Assembly (NCBI GenBank): GCA_964622775.1
Contig: CAZUSO010000001.1
Coordinates: forward strand, 62,001-126,000
Direction of reading: 5' to 3'
DNA: 64,000 nucleotides
Origin: CAZUSO01 sp964622775
Lineage (GTDB): Bacteria; Bacteroidota; Bacteroidia; Chitinophagales; Chitinophagaceae
Under the pieces are notes generated by a model that saw only the letters and a list, made by a program, of their open reading frames with translations, was not told the DNA's origin and did not search any database. A program made the translations under genes and the position numbers. This document shows, one piece after another, positions 33,987 through 43,322 of the stretch (position 1 is its first letter; every line of letters starts with the position of its first letter).

Positions 33987-36900
33987 ATGGACTTTTCCCA
34001 TTTACATAATCATACACAATTTTCTCTGCTTGATGGCGCATCTTCCATTGGAAGGTTGTACAAAAAGGCTCAAAATGACGGAATGCCGGCAGTGGCCATT
34101 ACGGATCACGGCAATATGTTTGGCGTATTTGAGTTTGTGGCGCAAGCCTGGAAAAATACCAAAGTAACCGGAACGAAAACGGAAAACGGTGTTGAACGTG
34201 AAATCCGGGAGCCTGTTGTGAAGCCGATTGTCGGCTGTGAATTTTATGTCGTGGAAAACAGGCATAAACGGCAGTTTTCCCGTGATGAAGGCCGCGACAA
34301 ACGCTACCATCAGCTGTTCCTGGCCAAAGATGAAACCGGATACAAAAACCTTGTCAAGCTTTGCTCGCTCGGTTATATGGAAGGGCTGTATGGTAAATAT
34401 CCCCGGATTGATAAAGCGTTGATTCTGGAACACCATGAAGGGTTGATTGCTACTACCTGCTGTATCGGAGCGATGGTGCCGCAAACCATATTGAAACGTC
34501 CGGAGCAGGATGCCGAAACGGAATTTAAATGGTGGCTCGATCTTTTTGGTGAGGATTATTACATTGAGCTACAGCGCCATGATATGCCGGAACAGGAAAA
34601 AGTGAACCGGGTGCTGCTACAGTTTGCCGATAAATATAATGTGCCCGTTATCGCCTCCAATGATTCTCACTATGTAGATCGCGAGGACTATAATGCCCAC
34701 GACATCCTGTTATGCATTAATACCGGTGAAAAGCAAAGTACACCCACCAATAAAGAATTTGCCGATGATGATGATCAGCGTGCTAAAGATACCCGCTTCG
34801 CGTTTTACAACGACCAGTTTTATTTCAAGACTAAGGGAGAAATGACGGAGCTGTTTCGGGATGTTCCTCAGGCTATTGACAATACCCAGATGATCGTGGA
34901 TAAGATTAAGCCCCTGAAGTTAGAGCGGGAGATTCTGCTGCCGCATTTCAAAGTGCCCGCGGAGTTTAACGATGATCAGGATGCGTACCTGGAGCATCTG
35001 ACCTGGTTAGGCGCCAAGGAGCGCTACAGGGAACTCACTGCGGAGATTGAAGAGCGCATCCGGTTCGAGCTGTTTACAATCAGGACAATGGGTTTTGCCG
35101 GATACTTTCTCATCGTATCCGACTTCATCAGAGCCGGCCGCGATTTAGGCGTGTTTATTGGCCCCGGGCGGGGATCTGCCGCGGGCAGCGCTGTGGCTTA
35201 CTGTATCGGAATTACGAATATTGATCCCATCAAATACAACCTGCTGTTTGAGCGTTTCCTCAATCCGGACCGGAAATCCATGCCGGATATTGATACGGAT
35301 TTTGATGATGTAGGCCGGCAAAAAGTGATTGATTATGTGGTGGAGAAATACGGCAAAAACCAGGTTGCCCATATTGTCACCTACGGCACAATGGCGGCAA
35401 AGATGAGCATTAAAGATGTGGCCCGCGTAATGGATTTGCCGCTTTCCGACTCTAATATCCTGACTAAGCTGGTTCCGGATAAGCCGGGCATTTCGCTGAA
35501 ACGAATCTTGCACGCTCCGGTAGATAACTCCACAGAATCGGCAAAAAGCCTCCGGGAAAAGGAAGACCTTCGCGAAGAAGATCTCCAGAATGTAAAAAAG
35601 CTTCGGGAAATATATGATGAAACCGTATCGCTGCAATCCCGGGTATTGCACGAAGCGGAAATCTTAGAAGGCTCTGTACGGAACACCGGCATTCACGCTG
35701 CCGGCATCATCATTGCCCCTAAAGATCTTTCCGACCTGATTCCCGTAAGCACCTCCAGGGAAGTAAACCTGCTGATTACGCAATATGAAGGTAACGTCAT
35801 TGAAAATGCCGGGGTCATAAAAATGGACTTTTTGGGGCTTAAAACATTATCCATTATCAAAGATGCTTTAGCACTGATCAAGCGTAATCATGGCATTGAT
35901 ATCAGGATTGATGACGTGCCGTTGGATGATGCACTGACGTATGAATTATACCAGCGCGGGGAAACTAATGGTACGTTTCAGTTTGAAAGCGCCGGTATGC
36001 AAAAATACCTGCGGGATCTGAAGCCCGACCAGTTTGGCGACCTAATTGCTATGAATGCCCTGTACCGGCCAGGTCCGATACAATACATCCCCAATTTCAT
36101 CAACCGCAAAAGCGGGAAAGAGCCAATAACTTACGATCTGCCGGAGATGGAAGAGTTCCTGAGTGATACCTACGGCATTACGGTATATCAGGAACAGGTG
36201 ATGCTGCTCTCCCAAAAGCTTGCCGGCTTCAGCAAAGGCGATGCTGATGTGTTGCGAAAGGCTATGGGGAAAAAGCAGATTGAGGTGCTGAATAAAATGG
36301 AAAAGCAATTTGTGGAAGGCGCAACCGCTAAAGGACATCCCAGGGAAAAGCTGACCAAGATCTGGAATGACTGGAAGTCTTTTGCCCAGTATGCGTTCAA
36401 TAAATCGCATTCCACCTGTTACGCCTTTGTGGCTTTTCAGACCGGCTATCTTAAAGCGCATTATCCGGCTGAATACATGGCTGCTGTGCTGAACAATGCC
36501 AACAGCATTGACAAAGTAACCTTCTTTATGGAAGAGTGTCAGCGGATGAACTTAGCGGTGTTGGGGCCGGATATTAATGAATCCCTGAAAGGTTTTTCTG
36601 TAAATAAAAGCGGAGTTATCCGGTTTGGGCTCGGCGCTATAAAAGGTGTGGGAGAAGCCGCGGTGGAAGAGATCATTCAGGAACGTGAAAACGGCGGCGT
36701 GTTTCAGTCTCCGTTCGATCTCATCATGCGGGTCAACACCAGGACGGTCAACAAAAAATCTCTGGAAAGCTTAGTTTATGCCGGCGCTTTCGATTTTTTT
36801 AAAGCCTATCACCGGGCGCAATATTTTTATGCGCCACCCGAAGACGGGATTATGGGACTGGAACGCATCACCCGTTTCGGAAGCCAGTACCAGTCTGCCG

Positions 36901-37694
36901 CTTCAATGACTGCAAATAGCTTGTTTGGCGACATTGGTATGCCGGAAGTAACGCCTCCCGAACTTCCGGATTGTAACCCCTGGTTGCCGCATGAATTACT
37001 GGAGCATGAAAAGGATGTGATAGGAATGTACCTGAGCGGACACCCTCTGGATAGTTTTAAATTTGAACTGAAAAATTATAAGATCATTCCGATCAGTGAG
37101 CTGACAAAATACAAAGACGAGTTACTGAAGCATAAAGAAAATAATCCGAACCCGGCGGAAAGCTGGAAGCAACAAATGGAATGGCCGATACGCATCGCCG
37201 GTTTTGTATCCAATCCGTTTGTCGGCGTCACAAAAAAAGGCGAAAGTTACGGCCGGCTGATCCTGAATGATTACGGTGACAATATAGAATTATCTTTCTG
37301 GAAGGAAAAATATCTTCGTTATAAAGATTATATTGAAGACAACTGCAAGATAGTTGTGTCCGGCATTTATAAAGAAAGTCGTTTCCGTCCGGGTCAAATG
37401 GAACTGGACATTCAAAGCGTGATGCTCCTGAGTGAAATAAAGGCAAAAATGACGAAAAAGCTGGCATTAAGCATTCCGCTCCACAATATTGATGAGGCAT
37501 TAGTAGATTTTTTTCTGAACAATGCAAGACGACATCCCGGCAACTGTGCGCTGACCCTTAGGGTAGCCGATGCGGGAAACGAACAGTCATTTGTCCGGCT
37601 GCATACCAATAATGGCTGCATTACTATGAATGATGAGCTGGCGGAATACTTGACGGATACCCAAAAACTACATTACCGGTTGGAGGTGAGCTAA
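33987..37694 (+). CDS. dnaE: DNA polymerase III subunit alpha
   Basis: The replicative polymerase, type DnaE1 by its 1235-residue length. An N-terminal PHP domain begins FSHLHNHTQFSLLDGASS. The palm-domain catalytic aspartates are in SMPDIDTDFDD near residues 430-438, preceded by FIGPGRGSAAGSAVAYCIGI. The finger block YQEQVMLLSQKLAGFSKGDADVLRKAMGKK follows, then a helix-hairpin-helix region (FGLGAIKGVGEAAVEEI) and a C-terminal OB-fold (IRIAGFVSNPFVGVTKKGESYGRLILND). No proofreading exonuclease insertion like that of PolC is seen. It stands alone. Confidence 0.97.
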   Translation: MDFSHLHNHTQFSLLDGASSIGRLYKKAQNDGMPAVAITDHGNMFGVFEFVAQAWKNTKVTGTKTENGVEREIREPVVKPIVGCEFYVVENRHKRQFSRDEGRDKRYHQLFLAKDETGYKNLVKLCSLGYMEGLYGKYPRIDKALILEHHEGLIATTCCIGAMVPQTILKRPEQDAETEFKWWLDLFGEDYYIELQRHDMPEQEKVNRVLLQFADKYNVPVIASNDSHYVDREDYNAHDILLCINTGEKQSTPTNKEFADDDDQRAKDTRFAFYNDQFYFKTKGEMTELFRDVPQAIDNTQMIVDKIKPLKLEREILLPHFKVPAEFNDDQDAYLEHLTWLGAKERYRELTAEIEERIRFELFTIRTMGFAGYFLIVSDFIRAGRDLGVFIGPGRGSAAGSAVAYCIGITNIDPIKYNLLFERFLNPDRKSMPDIDTDFDDVGRQKVIDYVVEKYGKNQVAHIVTYGTMAAKMSIKDVARVMDLPLSDSNILTKLVPDKPGISLKRILHAPVDNSTESAKSLREKEDLREEDLQNVKKLREIYDETVSLQSRVLHEAEILEGSVRNTGIHAAGIIIAPKDLSDLIPVSTSREVNLLITQYEGNVIENAGVIKMDFLGLKTLSIIKDALALIKRNHGIDIRIDDVPLDDALTYELYQRGETNGTFQFESAGMQKYLRDLKPDQFGDLIAMNALYRPGPIQYIPNFINRKSGKEPITYDLPEMEEFLSDTYGITVYQEQVMLLSQKLAGFSKGDADVLRKAMGKKQIEVLNKMEKQFVEGATAKGHPREKLTKIWNDWKSFAQYAFNKSHSTCYAFVAFQTGYLKAHYPAEYMAAVLNNANSIDKVTFFMEECQRMNLAVLGPDINESLKGFSVNKSGVIRFGLGAIKGVGEAAVEEIIQERENGGVFQSPFDLIMRVNTRTVNKKSLESLVYAGAFDFFKAYHRAQYFYAPPEDGIMGLERITRFGSQYQSAASMTANSLFGDIGMPEVTPPELPDCNPWLPHELLEHEKDVIGMYLSGHPLDSFKFELKNYKIIPISELTKYKDELLKHKENNPNPAESWKQQMEWPIRIAGFVSNPFVGVTKKGESYGRLILNDYGDNIELSFWKEKYLRYKDYIEDNCKIVVSGIYKESRFRPGQMELDIQSVMLLSEIKAKMTKKLALSIPLHNIDEALVDFFLNNARRHPGNCALTLRVADAGNEQSFVRLHTNNGCITMNDELAEYLTDTQKLHYRLEVS

Positions 37695-37811
37695 CCGGCA
37701 ACAGCCCTGTGATAAGGACAGAATATTCATCAGAGTAGAATGGAGGAAACACGGAGTTGCGAATAAGCGCCTGTTGCTTCGGAATGTCACGAAGGCTTGT
37801 TCCCACATCCG

Positions 37812-38387
37812 TTAATCCGGTTGCAGCTGTAGCAGAAAAGCGATCGTTCTCGGGAAATAAAAATGCTCCAGCCGGTGGATTTTTTCCGAAAGGCTTTGAG
37901 GGGTTTCTGTAGCATCAATCCGGCAACGTGCCTGAAGAATAATATTGCCTTCATCGTATTGCTCGTTCACATAATGAATAGTGATTCCCGACTCTTTTTC
38001 TCCTGCGGCAATCACGGCATCATGCACATGCATCCCGTACATTCCCCGGCCTCCGTAGCCCGGCAACAATGCCGGATGAATATTGACGATCCGGTTTTCA
38101 AAATGCCTTACCAATGGTTCCGGAATTTTCCAGAGGAATCCGGCCAGCACTACCAGATCCGGATTACCGGAAATCAATTGTCCGACCCAATCACCGCTTC
38201 GCCTGTCTTCCCGGTTTATCATCAATAAAGGAATGTTATGGCTGCGTGCAATATTAATTACACCGGCTTGCGGATTATTGCACACTATTTTGGCAATACG
38301 TAATGTGCCGGGATGCTGTTCGGAATATTGAAGAATGGCTTCCACATTGGAGCCGCGACCGGATGCAAATACTATAATTGATTTCAA
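37812..38387 (-). CDS. purN: Phosphoribosylglycinamide formyltransferase
   Basis: The third step of purine synthesis: transfer of a formyl group from 10-formyl-tetrahydrofolate to GAR. The 191 residues have FASGRGSNVEAIL at the start, LVVLAGFLWKIPEPLV, and the catalytic asparagine-histidine block VNIHPALLPGYGGRGMYGMHVHDAV, with the aspartate in the later NEQYDEG phrase. Length is normal. No other purine gene is nearby. Confidence 0.94.
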   Translation of the reverse strand: MKSIIVFASGRGSNVEAILQYSEQHPGTLRIAKIVCNNPQAGVINIARSHNIPLLMINREDRRSGDWVGQLISGNPDLVVLAGFLWKIPEPLVRHFENRIVNIHPALLPGYGGRGMYGMHVHDAVIAAGEKESGITIHYVNEQYDEGNIILQARCRIDATETPQSLSEKIHRLEHFYFPRTIAFLLQLQPD

Positions 38388-38438
38388 GGCAGGCTGTTTT
38401 TATCGGACTAAAAAATTATGGTTTCGGAAGCAGGATGA

Positions 38439-39722
38439 TTATACTACCACTAAGTTATAAAAAGCATCTTCAGTCAGGTAGCGTTGTGCCAAATCCTGTA
38501 GCGCTTCAGCGGAAATATTTTTATAGATTTCAATATTCTTGTAAAAATGGCTTTCCGGCAAATCGTTCAGGATTAAGTTTTCCCAACGTTGCAGTAGGGA
38601 AAATGCTCCGTCCAAATCACCGAGCAGATTACCCAGCAGGTAATTTTTTACCAGCAACAGCTCCTCTTCCGGTACCGGTGTTTCACGCAGGCCCTGCATT
38701 TCCTTAAAGACTTCGGTAATGGTTTGTTCGCAAACCTCACGCCCCGCTTCCGTAGCTACCAGCAAGGCGCCTTCATGCCGTGTTGGATACAGGTGGGAAT
38801 AAATTCCGTAGGTAAAGCCTTTTTCTTCCCGGATGTTGGCCATAAGACGCGAACCGAAATAACCGCCGAACAAGGTATTCAGCACAATCATCGGGGCAAA
38901 GTCGGGGTGGTTTCGGGTCACAAAGTCCCGCGCGAGGCGAATGGATCCCTGAACGCCATGCTCATTATTTGTGATGCGATGAAATCTTTCGGCATCGGGT
39001 TGGATAGTATGTTTTGGTGAAGGAATGGCTTCGGTGTTTCCCCAGGTTTCTTTTCCGAAATATTGCAGCACCAATGCTACATCCTGTTCACTTATCTTTC
39101 CCGCCATAAAAATCCGGCAGGAGCGCGACGTGAAATTTTGTGCATGATGAGCCCGGAGATCACTTGCCCCGAGCGATTTCAAATCTTCCGCTTCGGTATA
39201 TTTACCATAAGGATGATGTCTTCCGAAAAGCATCGCATCTATGCGTCGGTTAGCAATAAAATCCGACTGCATAAGATTAACGCTGAGGCGTTGCAACGCA
39301 TTCTGAACATACACCTGCAATTCCTGATCCGGAAAAGCAGGCTGCCGGATAACTTCCCCGATTACCGGAAGTAGTTGCGGCAGGTGTTTGGTTAGGCTGT
39401 AAAGGGTGACGGTAGCAAAGTCGTTGTTTACGCTTACCCTGAGCGTTGCCCCGTAAAACTCAATGGCTTCATTTACTGCATAGGCAGATCGCGAAACCGT
39501 TCCGTTTTTTAAGAGCGCTGCCACCGCTTGGGCAACAGCCGTTTTGGTTTCATTCCAGAACCCGCCCGAGAATACCCAGTCTATCTGAACGACTTCCTGC
39601 TCGCCGGCATGTAGCCAATATACCGGAACCCCATTGCCACCTGTTGTGTGATTGCAGGGTGGTAATATAAAGTTGAAATCTAAAGCATCAAAAACGGGTG
39701 GCGCTATTGTTCTGTTTATCAT
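38439..39722 (-). CDS. M16-family (insulinase-like) protein lacking the zinc motif
   Basis: About 427 residues with the two-domain layout of M16 proteins, including QIDWVFSGGFWNETKTAVAQAVAALLKNG where active members carry HxxEH, and the conserved EEKGFTYGIYSHLYPTRHEGALLV block in the second half. The zinc ligands are absent, so it matches the non-catalytic partner found beside an active M16 subunit in many bacteria. No active partner gene is adjacent here. The ATG at 39720-39722 is used because a TAATTTTG promoter element ends just before it; the longer in-frame start would contain the promoter. No signal peptide is seen. Confidence 0.85.
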   Translation of the reverse strand: MINRTIAPPVFDALDFNFILPPCNHTTGGNGVPVYWLHAGEQEVVQIDWVFSGGFWNETKTAVAQAVAALLKNGTVSRSAYAVNEAIEFYGATLRVSVNNDFATVTLYSLTKHLPQLLPVIGEVIRQPAFPDQELQVYVQNALQRLSVNLMQSDFIANRRIDAMLFGRHHPYGKYTEAEDLKSLGASDLRAHHAQNFTSRSCRIFMAGKISEQDVALVLQYFGKETWGNTEAIPSPKHTIQPDAERFHRITNNEHGVQGSIRLARDFVTRNHPDFAPMIVLNTLFGGYFGSRLMANIREEKGFTYGIYSHLYPTRHEGALLVATEAGREVCEQTITEVFKEMQGLRETPVPEEELLLVKNYLLGNLLGDLDGAFSLLQRWENLILNDLPESHFYKNIEIYKNISAEALQDLAQRYLTEDAFYNLVVV

Positions 39723-39728
39723 AAGCGG

Positions 39729-39736
39729 CAAAATTA
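39729..39736 (-). promoter_or_regulatory. -7 promoter element (TAATTTTG) of the M16-like gene
   Basis: Exact TAnnTTTG match on the minus strand, only about 7 bases before the preferred start codon. This implies a nearly leaderless transcript. Confidence 0.45.
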
Positions 39737-39804
39737 CAATTAAAAAATTCCATTCTTTACAACCCATTCCGGATACCCATCGGTAATTTTGGCCAATTAA
39801 TACC

Positions 39805-39812
39805 TACTTTTG
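39805..39812 (+). promoter_or_regulatory. -7 promoter element (TACTTTTG) of the ComA-like gene
   Basis: Exact TAnnTTTG match 14 bases before the start codon of the phosphosulfolactate synthase-like gene. Confidence 0.5.
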
Positions 39813-39826
39813 CTAAAAGTTTCGTT

Positions 39827-40597
39827 ATGAATTTCGAACTCAGGCAAATACCGGAAAGAACTCAAACGCCACGCCAGTATGGCCTTACCATGGTTATGGA
39901 CAAAGGCCTTAGCGTAGGAGAAGCGCAAAACCTGTGCTCCGTAGCTTCGCCTTATATTGATATTATTAAATTGGGATTCGGCACAGCTTATGTAACGCCG
40001 AATCTCAAAGAAAAACTGAAGATTTATAAAGATGCGGGCATTGCCGTTTATTTCGGAGGCACGCTGTTTGAATCTTTTTTGATCCGGGACCAGTTAGAGA
40101 CGTATATCGCTGCGCTGAAACACTATGAGGTATCTCATGTGGAAATTTCAGATGGCTCAATCTCTATTCCGCACGAAGAAAAATGCGCCTATATAAAAAG
40201 GATGGTAGATGGAGGATTTACTGTTTTTTCAGAAGTAGGCTCTAAAGATGCACAGCATATTATGGCGCCTTATAAATGGATTGCGCAAATGAAAGCAGAG
40301 CTTGCCGCAGGCTCTTCATACGTGATAGCCGAAGCAAGAGAAGCTGGAAATATCGGCATCTACCGGGGCACCGGCGAGGTGCGGGAAGGGCTGGTAGATG
40401 AAATTCTGACACAGCTTTCTGCGGAAAAGATTATTTGGGAGGCGCCTCAGAAAGCGCAGCAGCTTTATTTTCTGCAATTGCTGGGTTGCAATGTCAATCT
40501 GGGTAATATTGCCACTTCTGAAATCATTGCTTTGGAGGCTATGCGAATCGGTCTGCGGAGTGATACGCTGCACCTGTATCTGGAGAAAGACGCATAA
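39827..40597 (+). CDS. Phosphosulfolactate synthase-like protein (ComA family)
   Basis: ComA adds sulfite to phosphoenolpyruvate to form phosphosulfolactate, the first step of coenzyme M synthesis in methanogens. The 256 residues follow the family throughout: YGLTMVMDKGLSVGEAQNL, YIDIIKLGFGTAYVTPNL, GTLFESFLIRDQL, HVEISDGSISIPHEEK, FSEVGSKD, and an EAREAGNIGIYRGTGEVR block near residue 170. This is a TIM-barrel fold. Coenzyme M is not expected here, and no comB, comC or comDE gene is nearby. The protein may feed sulfolactate metabolism or sulfonolipid precursors, but this is inference. Family membership is clear. Confidence 0.87.
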   Translation: MNFELRQIPERTQTPRQYGLTMVMDKGLSVGEAQNLCSVASPYIDIIKLGFGTAYVTPNLKEKLKIYKDAGIAVYFGGTLFESFLIRDQLETYIAALKHYEVSHVEISDGSISIPHEEKCAYIKRMVDGGFTVFSEVGSKDAQHIMAPYKWIAQMKAELAAGSSYVIAEAREAGNIGIYRGTGEVREGLVDEILTQLSAEKIIWEAPQKAQQLYFLQLLGCNVNLGNIATSEIIALEAMRIGLRSDTLHLYLEKDA

Positions 40598-40626
40598 AGT
40601 TACTCCGACTACCGGATGTGAAAATT

Positions 40627-41259
40627 TTAAATCAGTTTATGGTTTCGCGCATATTCCGTCAGGCTGAGTGCGGATCGGGTATTTGTTTTGCGAAAGATAT
40701 TCTTGCGGTGTGTTTCTACCGTGTATTCGCTGATAAAAAGCCGGGTTGCAATCACTTTGTTCGTCAGGCCGCTGGTGATGCAGCGCACAATTTCCAGCTC
40801 TCTGGCCGTAAGATGAACCGCTGCATTTTTTTCTTTTATCTTCTGATACAGGCGCAGTTCCTTCAGTACTTCATCGGAGAAATAATCCAGGTTTTCCTTT
40901 ACCGACTCAATGGCTTTTTTCAGCTCGGTTTTATTTGCGGTTTTTAAGATATAGCCGCTGATGCCGGCTTCATCTATCAGTCTGTTGATCTCGGCTCCGT
41001 CGCAATTCATGGAAAGCGCAATAATCTTAATGGCGGGGTATGATTTGCTAACAGTTGTCGCCAATGTATAGCCATCCATTTCCGGCATCAACAGATCCAT
41101 CAGCAGCACATCGGGAGGGGCGGAATGCTCCAGATGTTCCAGCATTTGCGATCCGGAGGTGGCCTCCGCTACAACCTTGAATCCGGGGTGCTTTCCAAGC
41201 AATAGCTTTAGCCCGTCAATTACGATCTGATGATCATCTACTATTCCGATGCGTATCAT
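40627..41259 (-). CDS. NarL/FixJ-family response regulator
   Basis: The 210 residues combine a receiver domain (GIVDDHQIVIDGLKLLL at the start, phosphoacceptor aspartate in VLLMDLLMPEMDG near residue 56, lysine in GYILKTANK) with a C-terminal LuxR-type helix-turn-helix (LTARELEIVRCITSGLTNKVIATRLFISEYTVETHRKNI). It is a DNA-binding transcription factor activated by phosphorylation. The sensor kinase gene lies 11 bases upstream on the same strand and is its evident partner. Confidence 0.93.
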   Translation of the reverse strand: MIRIGIVDDHQIVIDGLKLLLGKHPGFKVVAEATSGSQMLEHLEHSAPPDVLLMDLLMPEMDGYTLATTVSKSYPAIKIIALSMNCDGAEINRLIDEAGISGYILKTANKTELKKAIESVKENLDYFSDEVLKELRLYQKIKEKNAAVHLTARELEIVRCITSGLTNKVIATRLFISEYTVETHRKNIFRKTNTRSALSLTEYARNHKLI

Positions 41260-41270
41260 TTTATGGGTTT

Positions 41271-43208
41271 TTATGCGGGATAAATTTCATGGGATGGGAT
41301 ATGGAGCGACACCAATGTGCCTTTGCCTGGTCTGGTATCAATCTCTAAATTTCCCTTTAAATAAGCTGCACGGGTTTTAATACTTTTCAACCCCATGCCT
41401 TTAGTTGCATTAACCTGATACAAATTAAACCCATTGCCATTGTCTTCGATGCTCATCGAAAATCCGGAAGCATCAAGGATGAGCGAGATGTCTAACTTGT
41501 CGGCATCGGCATGTTTGATTACGTTGTTCACACATTCCTGAATAATGCGATAAATAATGACTTCCGTTTGTGTCTGTAGCTTTTCTTCCAGTCCGGTCGC
41601 GCTGAAATTTACCGAGAGTCTTTTCTGATTGATACTTTCAATAAAATCCTTAACAGCATTGCCCAGTCCGCTTTTGAGCAGACTGTTCGGCAGGATATTA
41701 TGAGAGACGGTGCGCACTTCTTTGCATCCTTCATCGATCAGGGCTATAGCTTTATGCAGAACCGCTTTGTCCTCCTCATCCCATTGCATATCGTCAGCAA
41801 TGCCGGCAAGGTTGTACCGGGCAGCGGTAAGTATCTGGCCGAGACCATCGTGCAGGTCGGCAGCAAACCGCCGGCGTTCCGTCTCCTCCGCTTGCAGGAT
41901 GGACTCCGTTAAAACGGTTTGTTGCTGTAGTTGCATTTTCTGTATCTTCACCTGTTGCTTGTGGTGATAATTTCGATAGGCTATCACCCCCGAAAGCAAT
42001 CCTAACCCTAACACACTGACGGAGCCGAATATCCAGTAGTTTTTACGGGCGAGCTGGAATTGTTGTTGCTGAATAGTGTTTTCCTTTTGAGCCGTTTCAT
42101 ATTTCACCTCCATCTCAGCCAGGCCGATAGCCGATGCCCGTTTGTACAAGGTATCTTTAAGATCCATCATGACCAGCAGTGCTTCAGTGCTGCTCTTATA
42201 ATCTTTTTGAGCATAATAATTTTGAAACAGGGAACTATAGAGCAGACTAAGTTTAGGTTCCAGTTTGTTTTCCTTTGCTATCTTCAAACCTTTTTCTGCC
42301 AGGCTAATACCATCTTTATATCGCTTAATCCGGGAATACAGCATAGATAATTGCGCCAGATCGGAAACGATATAATATGGATCACCGATCTTCTGGCGGA
42401 TTTCGACCGACTGTTCTATGAATTGAGCCGCTTTGTTATAGTCTTCTAATTCGATATAGATATTGGACAGGTTGTTCAGGGAGTTTGCCTGCGAGGCTAA
42501 ATCATTGTATTGCTGCGACAGGTCTATGGATTTTTCTACGGCATAGCGGGCGGAGTCCAGATTACCCAGCGCCCCATAGCAGGGAGCCAGATTGGAATAC
42601 ACTACAATGATATCTTTATCGTACCGTCCCGAATGGCTGAATCCGATAGCCTTCAAAAACCATTTTTTTGCTTCCTCATATTGTTCCATTTCCAGGCGTG
42701 TCCACCCCAGGCCGTTCAGGCTTCTTATTATGCCCACCGTGTCTTTGTTTTGCTGGCTGCGGGATAATATTTTAAAATAATAACTGCTGGCTGCTTTATG
42801 TTTTCCGCTTTTAACGAGCAATCCCGCAGATAAGCAGTCTGCCTCAAGTGCCAGGGTGCCCGCCTCTGCGGTGTTGTGTGCCGGCTTGTCCAGCAGATTC
42901 AGGTAATGTGTTGAGGAGTCCGAATTGCTTATCTTGTAGTAATACAGACTCAGGTAATAATAGGATTTAGCCAGTCCGGCGTCATTATGTAGCTTTTCGG
43001 ACAGCTCCATGCACAGGGATGCGTATTTTTTTAGAGAATCATAGGAGAAGGTTCGGTATTCCTCGCAGAAAAGCAATAAGGCTTCCAGGCGAAGCTCGCC
43101 GGAACGGGCCGCCATGCCGGTCTTCAGCAGGCTGTCTGCCTTGGGCGTGTAAGCCCGGGCTGTCTGGAATACACCCAACAACAGGAAAAGAACCCCATAC
43201 TTTTTCAT
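41271..43208 (-). CDS. TPR-containing sensor histidine kinase (HisKA_3 type)
   Basis: About 645 residues: a signal peptide (MKKYGVLFLLLGVFQTARAY), a long array of tetratricopeptide repeats predicted to be periplasmic (for example AKKWFLKAIGFSHSGRYDKDI and DYNKAAQFIEQSVEIRQKIG), and a membrane helix near YWIFGSVSVLGLGLLSGVIAY. A coiled region and kinase core follow, with the phosphoacceptor histidine in FAADLHDGLGQILTAARYN and the ATP-binding block ECVNNVIKHADADKL...IEDNGNGFN. This architecture is common in Bacteroidota. The ATG at 43206-43208 is chosen because it starts the signal peptide. It is paired with the response regulator downstream; the signal is unknown. Confidence 0.9.
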   Translation of the reverse strand: MKKYGVLFLLLGVFQTARAYTPKADSLLKTGMAARSGELRLEALLLFCEEYRTFSYDSLKKYASLCMELSEKLHNDAGLAKSYYYLSLYYYKISNSDSSTHYLNLLDKPAHNTAEAGTLALEADCLSAGLLVKSGKHKAASSYYFKILSRSQQNKDTVGIIRSLNGLGWTRLEMEQYEEAKKWFLKAIGFSHSGRYDKDIIVVYSNLAPCYGALGNLDSARYAVEKSIDLSQQYNDLASQANSLNNLSNIYIELEDYNKAAQFIEQSVEIRQKIGDPYYIVSDLAQLSMLYSRIKRYKDGISLAEKGLKIAKENKLEPKLSLLYSSLFQNYYAQKDYKSSTEALLVMMDLKDTLYKRASAIGLAEMEVKYETAQKENTIQQQQFQLARKNYWIFGSVSVLGLGLLSGVIAYRNYHHKQQVKIQKMQLQQQTVLTESILQAEETERRRFAADLHDGLGQILTAARYNLAGIADDMQWDEEDKAVLHKAIALIDEGCKEVRTVSHNILPNSLLKSGLGNAVKDFIESINQKRLSVNFSATGLEEKLQTQTEVIIYRIIQECVNNVIKHADADKLDISLILDASGFSMSIEDNGNGFNLYQVNATKGMGLKSIKTRAAYLKGNLEIDTRPGKGTLVSLHIPSHEIYPA

Positions 43209-43322
43209 TATTTGCGAGAAAATATGCTGTAAAAATAATGCGAAATTATATTTAGGAAATACCCGCATGGTGGTATATTTCATACTGCTGTTGTTTGGGT
43301 TGAATCCCATTTTCCCGGGTTC

